Assembly (NCBI GenBank): GCA_020249775.1
Contig: JADCFA010000018.1
Location: forward strand, 1-64,000
Length of the DNA: 64,000 nt
Direction of reading: 5' to 3'
Origin: Roseomonas sp.
GTDB taxonomy: Bacteria > Pseudomonadota > Alphaproteobacteria > Acetobacterales > Acetobacteraceae
Both the position numbers and the translations under genes were made by a program. Shown in pieces: positions 43,228-53,203 of the stretch. Under the pieces are notes generated by a model. The model ran no database searches. It was given only the letters and a program-made list of their open reading frames with translations, and was not told where the DNA came from. How positions within the stretch are numbered: the first letter of the stretch is position 1; the number at the start of each line of letters is the position of its first letter.

Positions 43228-46200
43228 TGAGCGGCGTGTCTAAGGTGCTGAAGGACGACGGCGCGCGCCGCGATGCGATCAGCCTGCATGATCGCTCGAT
43301 CCTGGTTGAGGCCGGCGCGGGTTCGGGCAAGACCGCCGTCATGGCCGGCCGCATCGCCGCGATGCTGGCCGAAGGCGTCGCGCCGCGTTCCATCGCCGCC
43401 GTCACCTTCACCGAACTCGCTGCGAGCGAGCTGCTGTCGCGCGTCCGCGAGTTCGTCGCCGACCTCTCGGCCGGCGCGATCGCGACCGATCTGCGCGTGG
43501 CGTTCCCCAATGGGCTGACCCAGGCCCATCGAAGCAATCTCGCCGCCGCCAGCGCGGCGATCGACGAGATCACCTGCTCGACCATCCACGGCTTCTGCCA
43601 GCGCCTCATTAAGCCCTATCCGGCGGAGGCCAACATCGATCCCGGCGCAGGGGTCATGGATCGCAACCAGGCCGATCTTACCTTCCTCGAGATTGTCGAT
43701 GGCTGGCTGCGCGAACGCCTTTCCAGCGGCCAGGAAGGCATCCTGGCCGAGATGGTGCTGCACAGCCCCGGCGAAACCGTGGCGCTAATCCATAAGATCG
43801 CCGAGAACCTGCGCCGCCGCCCCACGCTCGCGGCCCCGCCCGTCTCCCCGCTTGACGGCCACATGACGGCGTTCCGGCAGGCCGCTGCGGATTTCGAAGG
43901 CTTCATGGATGGTTTGGCGGCGGCCGAGCCGGAAACGGTGACGATCGTCGAGCGGCTGACCGAGATGGCGACCGCCTTGGCCAACGGTCCCGATCCCGCA
44001 ACGCCTGCGGGCCTCGTCCACCTCCTGACCTTGCGGCCACATCCGGACCTTTGCACCAAGGCCGGGGCCTTCGCCTCCTATCGCAAGAAGGGCAAATGGG
44101 CCGCTGCCGCCAAGCAGGCCGGTCTCTCCAAGGCCGATGGCGACCGGCTGAACGACGGTGCCGAGTCCCACTACACCGCCTGCTGCGATACCTGGCTCGC
44201 GCTGGCGCAGGCCGCCGCCGGCCATGCCCTGGCGGCGCTAATCGACGAAGCGCGTCCGATCCTGCAACGCTATCGCGACCACAAACGCTCCAGCGCCCAG
44301 CTCGATTTCGACGATCTAATTTTCGCCGCCCGCGACTTGCTGCGCGACCATGATGCCGTGCGCCGGGCGCTGGGGCAGCGTTTTGCCCATGTCCTCGTCG
44401 ACGAGTTCCAGGACACAGATCCCCTGCAAACCGAAATCTTCTGGCGGCTTTGCGGCGAACCGGCCGATGGCGATGACGACTGGACCCGCTTCCGGATCCG
44501 GCCGGGCGCGCTCTTCCTGGTGGGCGACCCCAAGCAGGCGATCTATCGCTTCCGGGGCGCGGATGTCGGAGCCTATGTGCAGGCGCGCGACGCCTTCCGC
44601 GCCCAGGACCCCGGCAGCCTCCTGTCGATCTCCACCAACTTCCGCTCCTACGCCTCGATCCTCACCTTCGTCAACGAGCGCTTCGAGGCCGTCCTCTCGT
44701 CCGATGGGCAGCCGGGCTTCACCGCTCTCGACCCGTTCCATGACGACCGGGGCGGCCTGTGCGTCGCGGCCCTCGACATCGCCGTGGCTGACGAAAACGG
44801 CAAGGCCAGCGCCGAACGGCAGCGCGATGCCGAAGCGGACGCCGTCGCCGATCTGTGCGCCAGGCTGATCGCAAGCCATCCCATCATCGACCGTCGCAGC
44901 GGTGCGGAGCGTCCCTGCCAACCGGGCGACATCGCCTTGCTGGCGCCGACCGGTGCGGAGCTGTGGCGCTATGAGGAAGCCCTGGAGCGCCGCGGCATCC
45001 CCGTCGCGACGCAGGCCGGCAAGGGGCTGTTCCGCCGCCAGGAAATTCAGGACCTGATCGCCCTGACCCGTGTTCTGGCCGATCGCCGCGACACGCTGGC
45101 GCTCGGTGCGCTGCTGCGGGGGCCTCTGGTCGGCCTCACTGAAGAAGAATTGCTGGACATCATCTGGACGCTTCCGCGCTCGGAGGAAGAGCCGGATCGG
45201 ATTCCGCGCCTGGATCTCAGCATCGACCCAGCGATCGTCGCGCACCCGCTCGCGCGCGAAGTCATCGAGCGGCTGCAATCGCTCTCCCGGCGCGGCAACA
45301 GCACGACGCCGCACGCACTGCTTTCGCAGGCAGTGGACGTGATGCGCGTCCGTCCGCTCCTCCTTGAGCGTCATCGCGGTCAGGCGGAGCGCGCGCTCGC
45401 CAATGTAGATCTCTATCTCAGCCTATCGACCGGCTACGCCGTGCGTGGCCTGCGCGCCTTTGCCGAGGCGATGGCAGCGGCATGGTTCGACGAGGCCCGC
45501 GCCGTCGAGGGACGACCCGACGCCCAGGAGGAAGCCGTCGCGCTCTTCACCATGCACGCGGCCAAGGGGCTGGAATGGCCGATCGTCATTCCGGTCAACA
45601 CCATGACCGGCGTCATGGCGCCCGACAGCGCCGTCATCGACCGCCAGGCCGAGACCTTCTATTGCCCGGTCTTGGGTGTCACGCCCGAGGGCTACGAAGC
45701 CGCGCGCCAGGCGGAAAAGGACGAGCTGGACCGCGAACGCATCCGGCTCTGGTATGTCGCGGCAACCCGCGCTCGCGAACTCCTCGTTCTGCCCCGCCTC
45801 GACGCCACGCCGTCGAAGTCGGCCTGGATCGGCCTCGTCGATCTGTCGCTCACCGGCCTACCCCGCCTTGACGTCTCTCACCTGCCTGCCGGCCTCACGG
45901 CCGCAGGTGCGGGCGTGGGCAACACCCAGACGCGAGCGAGCTTCGCCGCCGAAGCCGAAGCCATCGCGGCCGCGCAGACGCGGTTGACCTGGCTTGCGCC
46001 CAGTCGCGATGAAAGCACCGCCGGGACCGTGTTGCGAGAAGAAGAAGCCGCGCTCTGGACGGGGGCGGCCGACGAGCAGCCTCCCGAACTGGAAGCCGCG
46101 GTTCTCGTGCAGGGCGGCCGCGAACGCGGGCTGATTCTCCATAAGCTCATGGAAGAGGTACTGACCGGCGAAACCCCAGAGACGGAGGCTGCCCTAATCG

Positions 46201-46619
46201 AACGAGCAGCGGACCTTATCCGTGCTCTCGGTCAGTCTCCGGTCGCCGACCCGGCGACGGGACTGTCGGCTGATGAACTGGCTCTCTGTGTCGTCCGGAC
46301 CTTGGCCCTGCCTGACATCGCGGCCCTACGGCCGGGTCTTCTGGCCGAATTCCCCGTCTATGCCGCACAGTCGAAGGATGGCGTGGAAACCGCAACGGCC
46401 GGGATCGCGGACGCCCTGACCGTCGGGGAGGATGGCCGACCGGTCGTGGTCGTCGACTGGAAGAGCGACGTGAATCCCGAGGCTCAGACGCTCGAGCACT
46501 ATCGGGCTCAGGTCCGCGCCTATCTCGATATGACCGGTGCGGAGCGCGGACTGATAGTTCTGATGACGAGGGGAACGGTGATTACCGTCTCGCCCTCGAC
46601 GCAGACGGTGACGGCCTGA
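43224..46619 (+). CDS. AddA-like UvrD helicase with C-terminal PD-(D/E)XK nuclease
   Basis: A 1131-residue SF1 helicase-nuclease. Walker A GAGSGKT is at residues 31-37, motif Ia in VTFTELAASEL, motif II VDEFQDTDP near 392-400, motif III GDPKQAIYRFRGAD and motif V/VI FTMHAAKGLEWP with LWYVAATRARELL. The C-terminal nuclease shows GIADALTV then VVVDWKSD (Asp1078-Trp-Lys1080). Length and layout match AddA/RecB relatives. ATG 43224 overlaps the AddB-like stop. Its island location, partner lacking Fe-S cysteines and linked third helicase suggest a defence exonuclease, not the housekeeping recombination enzyme. Confidence 0.88.
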   Translation: MMSGVSKVLKDDGARRDAISLHDRSILVEAGAGSGKTAVMAGRIAAMLAEGVAPRSIAAVTFTELAASELLSRVREFVADLSAGAIATDLRVAFPNGLTQAHRSNLAAASAAIDEITCSTIHGFCQRLIKPYPAEANIDPGAGVMDRNQADLTFLEIVDGWLRERLSSGQEGILAEMVLHSPGETVALIHKIAENLRRRPTLAAPPVSPLDGHMTAFRQAAADFEGFMDGLAAAEPETVTIVERLTEMATALANGPDPATPAGLVHLLTLRPHPDLCTKAGAFASYRKKGKWAAAAKQAGLSKADGDRLNDGAESHYTACCDTWLALAQAAAGHALAALIDEARPILQRYRDHKRSSAQLDFDDLIFAARDLLRDHDAVRRALGQRFAHVLVDEFQDTDPLQTEIFWRLCGEPADGDDDWTRFRIRPGALFLVGDPKQAIYRFRGADVGAYVQARDAFRAQDPGSLLSISTNFRSYASILTFVNERFEAVLSSDGQPGFTALDPFHDDRGGLCVAALDIAVADENGKASAERQRDAEADAVADLCARLIASHPIIDRRSGAERPCQPGDIALLAPTGAELWRYEEALERRGIPVATQAGKGLFRRQEIQDLIALTRVLADRRDTLALGALLRGPLVGLTEEELLDIIWTLPRSEEEPDRIPRLDLSIDPAIVAHPLAREVIERLQSLSRRGNSTTPHALLSQAVDVMRVRPLLLERHRGQAERALANVDLYLSLSTGYAVRGLRAFAEAMAAAWFDEARAVEGRPDAQEEAVALFTMHAAKGLEWPIVIPVNTMTGVMAPDSAVIDRQAETFYCPVLGVTPEGYEAARQAEKDELDRERIRLWYVAATRARELLVLPRLDATPSKSAWIGLVDLSLTGLPRLDVSHLPAGLTAAGAGVGNTQTRASFAAEAEAIAAAQTRLTWLAPSRDESTAGTVLREEEAALWTGAADEQPPELEAAVLVQGGRERGLILHKLMEEVLTGETPETEAALIERAADLIRALGQSPVADPATGLSADELALCVVRTLALPDIAALRPGLLAEFPVYAAQSKDGVETATAGIADALTVGEDGRPVVVVDWKSDVNPEAQTLEHYRAQVRAYLDMTGAERGLIVLMTRGTVITVSPSTQTVTA

Positions 46620-46633
46620 CGGAGAGAGACACG

Positions 46634-49600
46634 ATGGCCTCGCGCAAGCCCCCGACCGGCTCCAACCAGGACGATCTCTTTAACCCCGAGGTCGAACTCC
46701 TGCTGCCGGCTCGGCTTGCCATCGACGGCAAAGTGCTGGGAAGCCTCGTGCGCCAGTTGGCGGTTCCGGCGCGACGAGTGCGTTGCCGGCTGCGCCCCTT
46801 TGCCATCCGCCGCGTCAATGGCTACGAGACGAGCCTGGAATCCGGCGAGACTCTAAAGATCATCAGTGCGAAGACGGCGACGCCCCTGGAAGCCGATCTC
46901 ATTCTCATAGCGCCCGGAGCAACGGAGCCGGAACGGATCGCCGAAATACTGAAGCTCGGTGAATGCCAGTGGATGAATGCGCCGCCGACCAGAATCGACA
47001 CATTAGATCGTTCTGCGCGCGCCGAGCGTCTGAAGGCTGTCTCCGATTCCTGGATCGATGCGGTTCATCTGCGCGAGGGACGAGCTGCCGCGAACGGCGA
47101 GGCGGCGCCGCCCGGGCTGCGGCGCCCACAGATCGGCGCGCTTCATGCTGCGCTTGCCCACGCGACGCGATCGACAGATCCGGCGACCATCGTCATGCCA
47201 ACGGGGACGGGCAAGACGGAGACAATGCTGGCGCTCAATGCCAAGCAGGGGTTCGAGCGCCTGCTGGTGGTGGTGCCTACCGACGCGCTGCGCGAGCAGA
47301 TCGCGAGCAAATTCGAGACCTTCGGCGTCCTGAAACAGCAGAAATGCCTCGATGAGACGGCAGCTTTCCCTCTGGTCATGCGGCTCTCGCATATCCCGAC
47401 CAGCCAGGCCGAAGTCGATGAAATCTTCGACAGCGCCAATGTCGTCGTCACCACAATGCAAATTGCTGGCCGGGCGGATGCCCCAGTTCAGGAACAGATG
47501 GCGGCCCGCGCATCGGCATTGTTCATCGACGAGGCACACCATATCGGCGCACCTACTTGGTCGCGATTCCGCGGCCTCTTCATCGACCGCGACCCGCCGC
47601 TTCCGATCGTCCAGTTCACCGCCACCCCCTTCCGGGAGGACGGCCGACGCGTCGACGGTGAGTTCATCTACACCTACCCGCTCAAAAAGGCCCAGGCCGA
47701 GGGCTATTTCAAGCCGATCCGGTTCGAGGCGGTATTCGGGCTCGATCAGCCCGATGCAGACCTTGCGATCGCCGAGAAGCTCGGCGAAGTCCTTCAGGCC
47801 GATCTAGAGGCCGGTCTCAATCATCTCGCAATGGCGCGTTGCCAGACGATCGAGCGCGCTAAGGATCTCCACCAGCTCTACAGCACGATGTTCCCCGAGT
47901 TCCGCCCGGTCATCGTTCATAGCCAGCAGTCAATCCGCGAGCGCCGCGAGAGCCTTGCCGCGCTGCGGCGTTTCGAGAGCCGGATCATCGTGTGCGTCGA
48001 CATGTTGGGCGAAGGCTTCGATCTCCCAGAACTGAAGATCGCGGGACTTCATGATCCGCACAAAAGCATCGCCGTGACCATCCAGTTCGTCGGCCGCTTC
48101 ACCCGGCAGGACCCGCGCTTGGGTGACGCGACTGTCATTGCCAATACCGGTGTGGACGACATCGATCGGTCGCTCGCCAAACTCTATGCCGAGGACGCCG
48201 ACTGGAACGCACTGGTCGAGGCGCTCAGCACAGCCAAAATCGACCGGCAAGTTCGGCGCGCCGAGATGTTTAAGGGCTTTGTCGGCGATCTCAGCGACAT
48301 TCCCTTGCAAACGCTCGAACCGAAGATGAATGCCGTGGTCTATCGCACCGCTTGCGAGGCCTGGGAGCCGCTACGCGCGGAAGACCTGTATAACCCCGGC
48401 GTCTATCTCGGCATGAAAGTCAACCCGCATCAGCGGGTGGCCATCTTCGTCACCCGCTCGGAGGAGCAGGCGGGCTGGACGACCGCACAACACGCCACCA
48501 ACGTCATCTGGGACCTGCATATGATGCACTGGGACCCCGACAAGAAGCTCCTCTATATAAGCAGCTCGGCAAAGGGGCCCTATGACCGTCTGGCCAAGGC
48601 TGTCTGCGGTGACACGACACGGCGCGTTGAAGGTGAGGAGGTCTTTCGAAGTCTTCATGGCTTCAATCGCCTCATCCTGCGCAACCTTGGGCTCACCCAC
48701 CATCAGGGTCGGGGCGTGCGCTATTCGATGTATATGGGCGTGGACGTCGCCGACGGGTTGGACACTGCGAAATCGCAATCGCGGATCAAGAACAACGTCT
48801 TTGCGACCGGCTTCCTCGATGGCGTGCCGGCCTCGCGCGGCTGCTCCGCCAAAGGAAAGTTCTGGTCGATCTCTCCCGTTCGCGACCTCACCGACTGGGT
48901 CGAGTGGTGCAGCGACATCGGCACAGCCGTAAACGATCCCGGCATCACCACCGATGGCGTCTTCAAGAGCGCCATGCGCCCTCGTCAGATCAATGAGCGG
49001 CCGAGCGTTCCGCCCGTTGCAATTCACTGGCCGGAATCTCTGCTGACGCAGATCGAGGACCGGATCGAGATCAGCTTCGACGACACCGCCGCACCGTTTG
49101 CGGAATGCGACATCGAGCTCGTGGACCACCAAGCCACCGGGCCGCTGCGCTTCGCGGTGCGCAGCGATGCCCAGAACGCCGAGTTCGAAATCGTGTTCGC
49201 GGAAGGCGGCGCCCGCTATCCACAACGATCAGGGCCGAAGACGACGATCAAGGTCGGCGGTAAGGTAAAGACGCTGTCGGAATCCTTTGGCGAAGACTCC
49301 CCGCAGATTGATTTCGGAGACGGCTCTTTGCTGATCTACAGCCATCTCTATGCCTTGCCCGATGGTGTTCAGGTCGAGCCTTATCCTTCAGAACGGATCG
49401 AGATTTGGGACTGGTCGGGGACAAACATCCGAACAGAATCGCAAGGATCAGAAAAACGAGCCGATTCCGTCCAGCGACGCGTCATCGAGACCCTGCTCGC
49501 CGACGCTAACGCCTACGATCTGATTTTCGACGACGATGGAGCTGGCGAGATCGCCGATGTGGTTACGCTCCGCGTCACAGAGGGCCTTGTCCAGGTCACG

Positions 49601-49975
49601 CTCCATCATTGCAAGTTCTCGAGCGCCGACACACCTGGCGCACGCGTCAAAGATCTCTACGAAGTGTGCGGGCAGGCTCAAAAATCCGCCCGCTGGCGCG
49701 ACCGTCCCAACCGCATGTTCACGCATATGCTGAGGCGCGAGAAACTGCGCCTCGACAAGGGGCAAAGCTCTCGCTTCGAACATGGGAACGCCGCGTTCCT
49801 CAAGCGGCTGAAAGCAAGCTGGCAGGACTATCGCTACGAATTTGACGTCCGCATCATTCAGCCCGGCCTGTCACGGGCCGCGATTACCGAAGAAGGGCTG
49901 CACTTGCTCGCTGGAGTCGAGACCTACTTGCTGGAGACCCGCGCGATGAAATTGCGGGTCTTGGGCAGCGCATAG
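46634..49975 (+). CDS. SF2 DEAD/DEAH helicase with C-terminal nuclease-like domain
   Basis: An 1113-residue protein, third large gene of the plus-strand operon. Walker A MPTGTGKTE is at residues 188-196, DEAH at 299-302, and the SAT-equivalent QFTATPFREDG follows. Motifs V-VI appear as VDMLGEGFDLPEL and QFVGRFTRQD. A long middle region has no recognised domain. Near residues 965-995, FDDDGAGEIADVV followed by a strand with LHHCKFS (Lys994) fits a PD-(D/E)XK-like core. It starts 14 bases after the AddA-like stop with GGAGAG upstream. I read it as a restriction-type helicase-nuclease cooperating with the AddAB-like pair; the exact role is unknown. Confidence 0.82.
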   Translation: MASRKPPTGSNQDDLFNPEVELLLPARLAIDGKVLGSLVRQLAVPARRVRCRLRPFAIRRVNGYETSLESGETLKIISAKTATPLEADLILIAPGATEPERIAEILKLGECQWMNAPPTRIDTLDRSARAERLKAVSDSWIDAVHLREGRAAANGEAAPPGLRRPQIGALHAALAHATRSTDPATIVMPTGTGKTETMLALNAKQGFERLLVVVPTDALREQIASKFETFGVLKQQKCLDETAAFPLVMRLSHIPTSQAEVDEIFDSANVVVTTMQIAGRADAPVQEQMAARASALFIDEAHHIGAPTWSRFRGLFIDRDPPLPIVQFTATPFREDGRRVDGEFIYTYPLKKAQAEGYFKPIRFEAVFGLDQPDADLAIAEKLGEVLQADLEAGLNHLAMARCQTIERAKDLHQLYSTMFPEFRPVIVHSQQSIRERRESLAALRRFESRIIVCVDMLGEGFDLPELKIAGLHDPHKSIAVTIQFVGRFTRQDPRLGDATVIANTGVDDIDRSLAKLYAEDADWNALVEALSTAKIDRQVRRAEMFKGFVGDLSDIPLQTLEPKMNAVVYRTACEAWEPLRAEDLYNPGVYLGMKVNPHQRVAIFVTRSEEQAGWTTAQHATNVIWDLHMMHWDPDKKLLYISSSAKGPYDRLAKAVCGDTTRRVEGEEVFRSLHGFNRLILRNLGLTHHQGRGVRYSMYMGVDVADGLDTAKSQSRIKNNVFATGFLDGVPASRGCSAKGKFWSISPVRDLTDWVEWCSDIGTAVNDPGITTDGVFKSAMRPRQINERPSVPPVAIHWPESLLTQIEDRIEISFDDTAAPFAECDIELVDHQATGPLRFAVRSDAQNAEFEIVFAEGGARYPQRSGPKTTIKVGGKVKTLSESFGEDSPQIDFGDGSLLIYSHLYALPDGVQVEPYPSERIEIWDWSGTNIRTESQGSEKRADSVQRRVIETLLADANAYDLIFDDDGAGEIADVVTLRVTEGLVQVTLHHCKFSSADTPGARVKDLYEVCGQAQKSARWRDRPNRMFTHMLRREKLRLDKGQSSRFEHGNAAFLKRLKASWQDYRYEFDVRIIQPGLSRAAITEEGLHLLAGVETYLLETRAMKLRVLGSA

Positions 49976-50005
49976 CCATCATTGGGCCGCCTCGCGTCTC
50001 CCCGA

Positions 50006-53000
50006 TCAGCCAGGCATCAGCCGCTGCTGGGCATCAATGTCGGTTATCGGTGGGTTGGTTGCCGAAGCAGGCGCCACCAAGTCGCCGTGATTTAATGCCG
50101 GAACGCCGGTCTCCGTCATCTGCCCATGTCCGTTGGCCAATGTGTCCGGCGCAGTGATGTGTTGTTGCCGAAGACCCATGGCGGAAAAATCTAGGACCAG
50201 CGGTTGCAACAGCGCGCGGGTCACTTCCCCGCCGCGCGACAGCACGTCGATAAAGTCTTCCTGGTTGGGCTGGCCGAGGGCCAGTCGATAGATCATGCGC
50301 TGTTCCCGAAGTTGCGCGAACCGCAGAATGTCCCGACCAAATGGACGCTCGAAAACATGCCGCCGGATTTCAGCGCCATCGAGCACCCACCACGGGCGAA
50401 GGCCGCTCTCATCAACAAAGCGCTGCGCGTGCCGCTCCACGCATTGCCAGGGCGAGTGTTGAACCACGGCGGGATCGCCAAGCACTTCATCGCGCAGCTC
50501 TTCCGCCAGCTTCCGTCTGACCGACAGACCCGCATAGCGTTGGATGCGGCCTTCGCGTTGCTCGAGGTCGAGCGGGTTGGAGGAAAGGTCCCAATGAACC
50601 ACATGCGAACACCACGGATGAAAATCCAGTCCCTCCTGCCCAACGGATGTCGTCGCCAAGACATGCGGCCAGAAAGGCGTGTTGAAGCTTCGGCGCACTT
50701 CGTCCGGACGCGCCGGGGTGGCCTGCGCCACGCCTCCCTCCACCTTGACCACCGGTTCGGCTTCCGCGTCCCCAAACGGGACGGCGACATGGCAACGGAC
50801 AGGAATCTTGTGCGGCTGTCCGCCGATCCCATGAAAACTGAAACTGCCGGCACGGAGCCCGAGCGACGCCTTCAGATCCCTGGCAAGACCCGCAGCGCCC
50901 TCATGGAGATTCTGGGCGCGGAGCCAGAAATGCTCGTCGAGAACGCTCTCGAAACCGCCGTCGACCACCGCTCCCATGACCTGCTCGACCGCGTTCCTGC
51001 CTGGCAGCGATGACAATATAACCGGGTTGTCGAGATAGGCGCGCAGGCCCTGCCAACTGAGCTGGACCAATTCGAGGTATCGCGGGCCATCCAGGATCGT
51101 CGGGTCATAGCGCCGCAGCGCCCGGCCAAGCACGACGCCCGGCGCGCCAATTGCGTAGTCAACGAGGTCGGAGAGCTCGGCCGGCGAAATCCTGTCGATC
51201 GGCAGCGTCTGGCGCCATTTTCGCACCGCCGATTGCGCGGCGCGATCATCACCGATCGCACTGCTCCATCCCGCCGCCGACTGCTCCGCAATACCCGCCA
51301 TGCGTTCGATGGACGCCAAGACGCGGGCAATCGATCTGTGGCGTCGACGGGCCTTGACGGTGTCCCGTTCGATGATGCCTCTCGGCAATGCAGCGAGAAT
51401 CTGTCGGCGAACTTCCTTGCGGACAGCACCCAGCGGCGCCCCCGCTTTTGCGAGCGGGTCGGTGTTACGGATCAGCCATGGCGAAGGATGAAACGCCGCC
51501 ATGACGGGGCCAGGGACCGCCGCCAGCTTGAAGCGCCGCCGCCTATAGGCTTTTTCGTATCCCCCTTGTTTCTTGGGAAGGCAGCGTGCCTCGACCCCGA
51601 AGCTGAGAAGCGCGGCGACACTGGGGGGCGTTGCGCGGAACCGGCTGAACATAAGGAGCTTGGGATCAGCCCCGCCTTTCTGATCGGCCGTCGCCGCCGC
51701 CCACCCCCCGCGAAGCGGCCACCATGCAAGCGATGGGGCGACCCAAGGCAACGACAACAATGCGGGCGGAGCAACACCGTTCAGCGCACGAAGCTTGGCG
51801 TCCGGCCAGTCGGCCGGCGCGTTGAGCTTGTTGCGGCGCTCGCGAGTCATCCGCGTGAGCTTCGGCGCAGCCTTGATCTTGGCCTTCTTCCAGGCCGCAT
51901 AGCGCGGCCCGAGGGACTGGGCCGGCAACGGAACCGATGACCAGTAGGGCAACGCTTCGTAGCGCACCTGCTCGGCGAAACTCTCCGCCAAATGCCGATA
52001 TACCTGAAAATCCTCGGGCAGCGGGTCCGCATGGAGAAACTTGGTGCCGGCGAGCGGATCGGATGAAGCCACGCTGTCCCGCTCCGTGCGCGACATCACC
52101 GGCGTCATAAGCCGCCGAAGCTCATCCCTGAGCCGACGCGCCTCCGCCACCTCTTCCATCAGTTCCGGGCGGTTTGCATCGGAATGGGCGGAGATGGCGC
52201 GCAACTTGTCCCCAAAATCCGCAAAGAGATCCTTTGCGCGATCACGCGCGTCCGAGCCGGCGAGAAACTCGATCAATTTCAGAAGCTCCGCGTGAGCGAG
52301 CGCGCCGCGCGCTTCCTCCCATCGCGTGGTCAGATACGGATATGGCGTGGCGCTCAGCAGCAGGATCGCCGGACGTCTGGCCGAGCCTTCAGGCTCCAGC
52401 AGCGCCTTCAGGAGCGGGTCGGCGTCCTTCTCGTCCAGAAGCTGCCGGTAGCGCTGGAACTCGTCGAGAATGACAAGGTCCGGGGGTTGATGGCGCAACG
52501 TCGCCAAGGCCAAGGCTCGCCGGAGACGGCCAACGAAGGTGGTCGGCCTGAGCGGCTTGATCCTTCGCTCGGTGTCGCCGTACAGAGCCAGATCTAGCAT
52601 CGCACGCACAGGTTCGCCAAACTCAACCTCCAGCGCCTCACGAAACCTCTGCCGCAAGCCATGTGGCGACGCCGCAAACTTCTTCTCGGCCTCTGTAACG
52701 GCCCAGTCCCAAGAGCCGCGCGCACTAAGACGCAAGAGGTCGGGATCGAGATCGCGAGCGAAAGCCGGGTAGCTCTGTTCGAGCAGCACCTTCAGAAACG
52801 CCCGTTCTTCCTTGCGACCGCCGGTCAGGCGAGCCTTCGCGCCCGGAAACGAGGTCGCAGGGGTGAGCGCATAGATCAAAACCGGTGTGGCGGGCCGCTT
52901 CTCGACGGCGATCAGCGAAAGCCGATCGGGCGTCTTGATTGCATCCCGTAGCTGCGAGTCGCCCAGGAAGCCGACAACCCGGCTCTTGTTCTGGTGCGAC

Positions 53001-53203
53001 ACAGCGTGTCCGTTGGCGATGTAGTAGATGGTAAGAGGCCGGCGACCGCCATCAGCCATGCGGCAAGCCAGCTCCTTCGCCACGACGGTTTTTCCAAGGC
53101 CGACTTCATCAGCGACAAGAAAGCGCCGTCGGCCGTCAGGGTCGGCAAAAGCCGCAGACGCCGCATCCACGGCCGCCTTCTGAAATGGCTTTGGGGCGCT
53201 CAT
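50006..53203 (-). CDS. SNF2-type helicase/translocase
   Basis: A 1065-residue SF2 ATPase. Walker A DEVGLGKT is at residues 32-39, DEFQRY near 247, LLLSATPYP soon after, and the C-terminal helicase half has SVGQEGLDFHPW and LEQREGRIQRYAG near 880. A basic middle section (about 430-640) carries no motif I know. Start ATG 53203 overlaps the PLD gene's stop (ATGA). It is last in a minus-strand operon and faces the SF2 helicase gene with 30 bases between stops. DISARM's DrmD is also SNF2-like, but here the partners differ (DUF6361, no methyltransferase). Confidence 0.85.
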   Translation of the reverse strand: MSAPKPFQKAAVDAASAAFADPDGRRRFLVADEVGLGKTVVAKELACRMADGGRRPLTIYYIANGHAVSHQNKSRVVGFLGDSQLRDAIKTPDRLSLIAVEKRPATPVLIYALTPATSFPGAKARLTGGRKEERAFLKVLLEQSYPAFARDLDPDLLRLSARGSWDWAVTEAEKKFAASPHGLRQRFREALEVEFGEPVRAMLDLALYGDTERRIKPLRPTTFVGRLRRALALATLRHQPPDLVILDEFQRYRQLLDEKDADPLLKALLEPEGSARRPAILLLSATPYPYLTTRWEEARGALAHAELLKLIEFLAGSDARDRAKDLFADFGDKLRAISAHSDANRPELMEEVAEARRLRDELRRLMTPVMSRTERDSVASSDPLAGTKFLHADPLPEDFQVYRHLAESFAEQVRYEALPYWSSVPLPAQSLGPRYAAWKKAKIKAAPKLTRMTRERRNKLNAPADWPDAKLRALNGVAPPALLSLPWVAPSLAWWPLRGGWAAATADQKGGADPKLLMFSRFRATPPSVAALLSFGVEARCLPKKQGGYEKAYRRRRFKLAAVPGPVMAAFHPSPWLIRNTDPLAKAGAPLGAVRKEVRRQILAALPRGIIERDTVKARRRHRSIARVLASIERMAGIAEQSAAGWSSAIGDDRAAQSAVRKWRQTLPIDRISPAELSDLVDYAIGAPGVVLGRALRRYDPTILDGPRYLELVQLSWQGLRAYLDNPVILSSLPGRNAVEQVMGAVVDGGFESVLDEHFWLRAQNLHEGAAGLARDLKASLGLRAGSFSFHGIGGQPHKIPVRCHVAVPFGDAEAEPVVKVEGGVAQATPARPDEVRRSFNTPFWPHVLATTSVGQEGLDFHPWCSHVVHWDLSSNPLDLEQREGRIQRYAGLSVRRKLAEELRDEVLGDPAVVQHSPWQCVERHAQRFVDESGLRPWWVLDGAEIRRHVFERPFGRDILRFAQLREQRMIYRLALGQPNQEDFIDVLSRGGEVTRALLQPLVLDFSAMGLRQQHITAPDTLANGHGQMTETGVPALNHGDLVAPASATNPPITDIDAQQRLMPG

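Noticed and set aside
40573-46619. Housekeeping AddAB recombination enzymes
   Set aside because: The AddB-like subunit lacks the Fe-S cysteines and Walker A, and the pair is embedded in a defence island with a third helicase; still possible but less likely.
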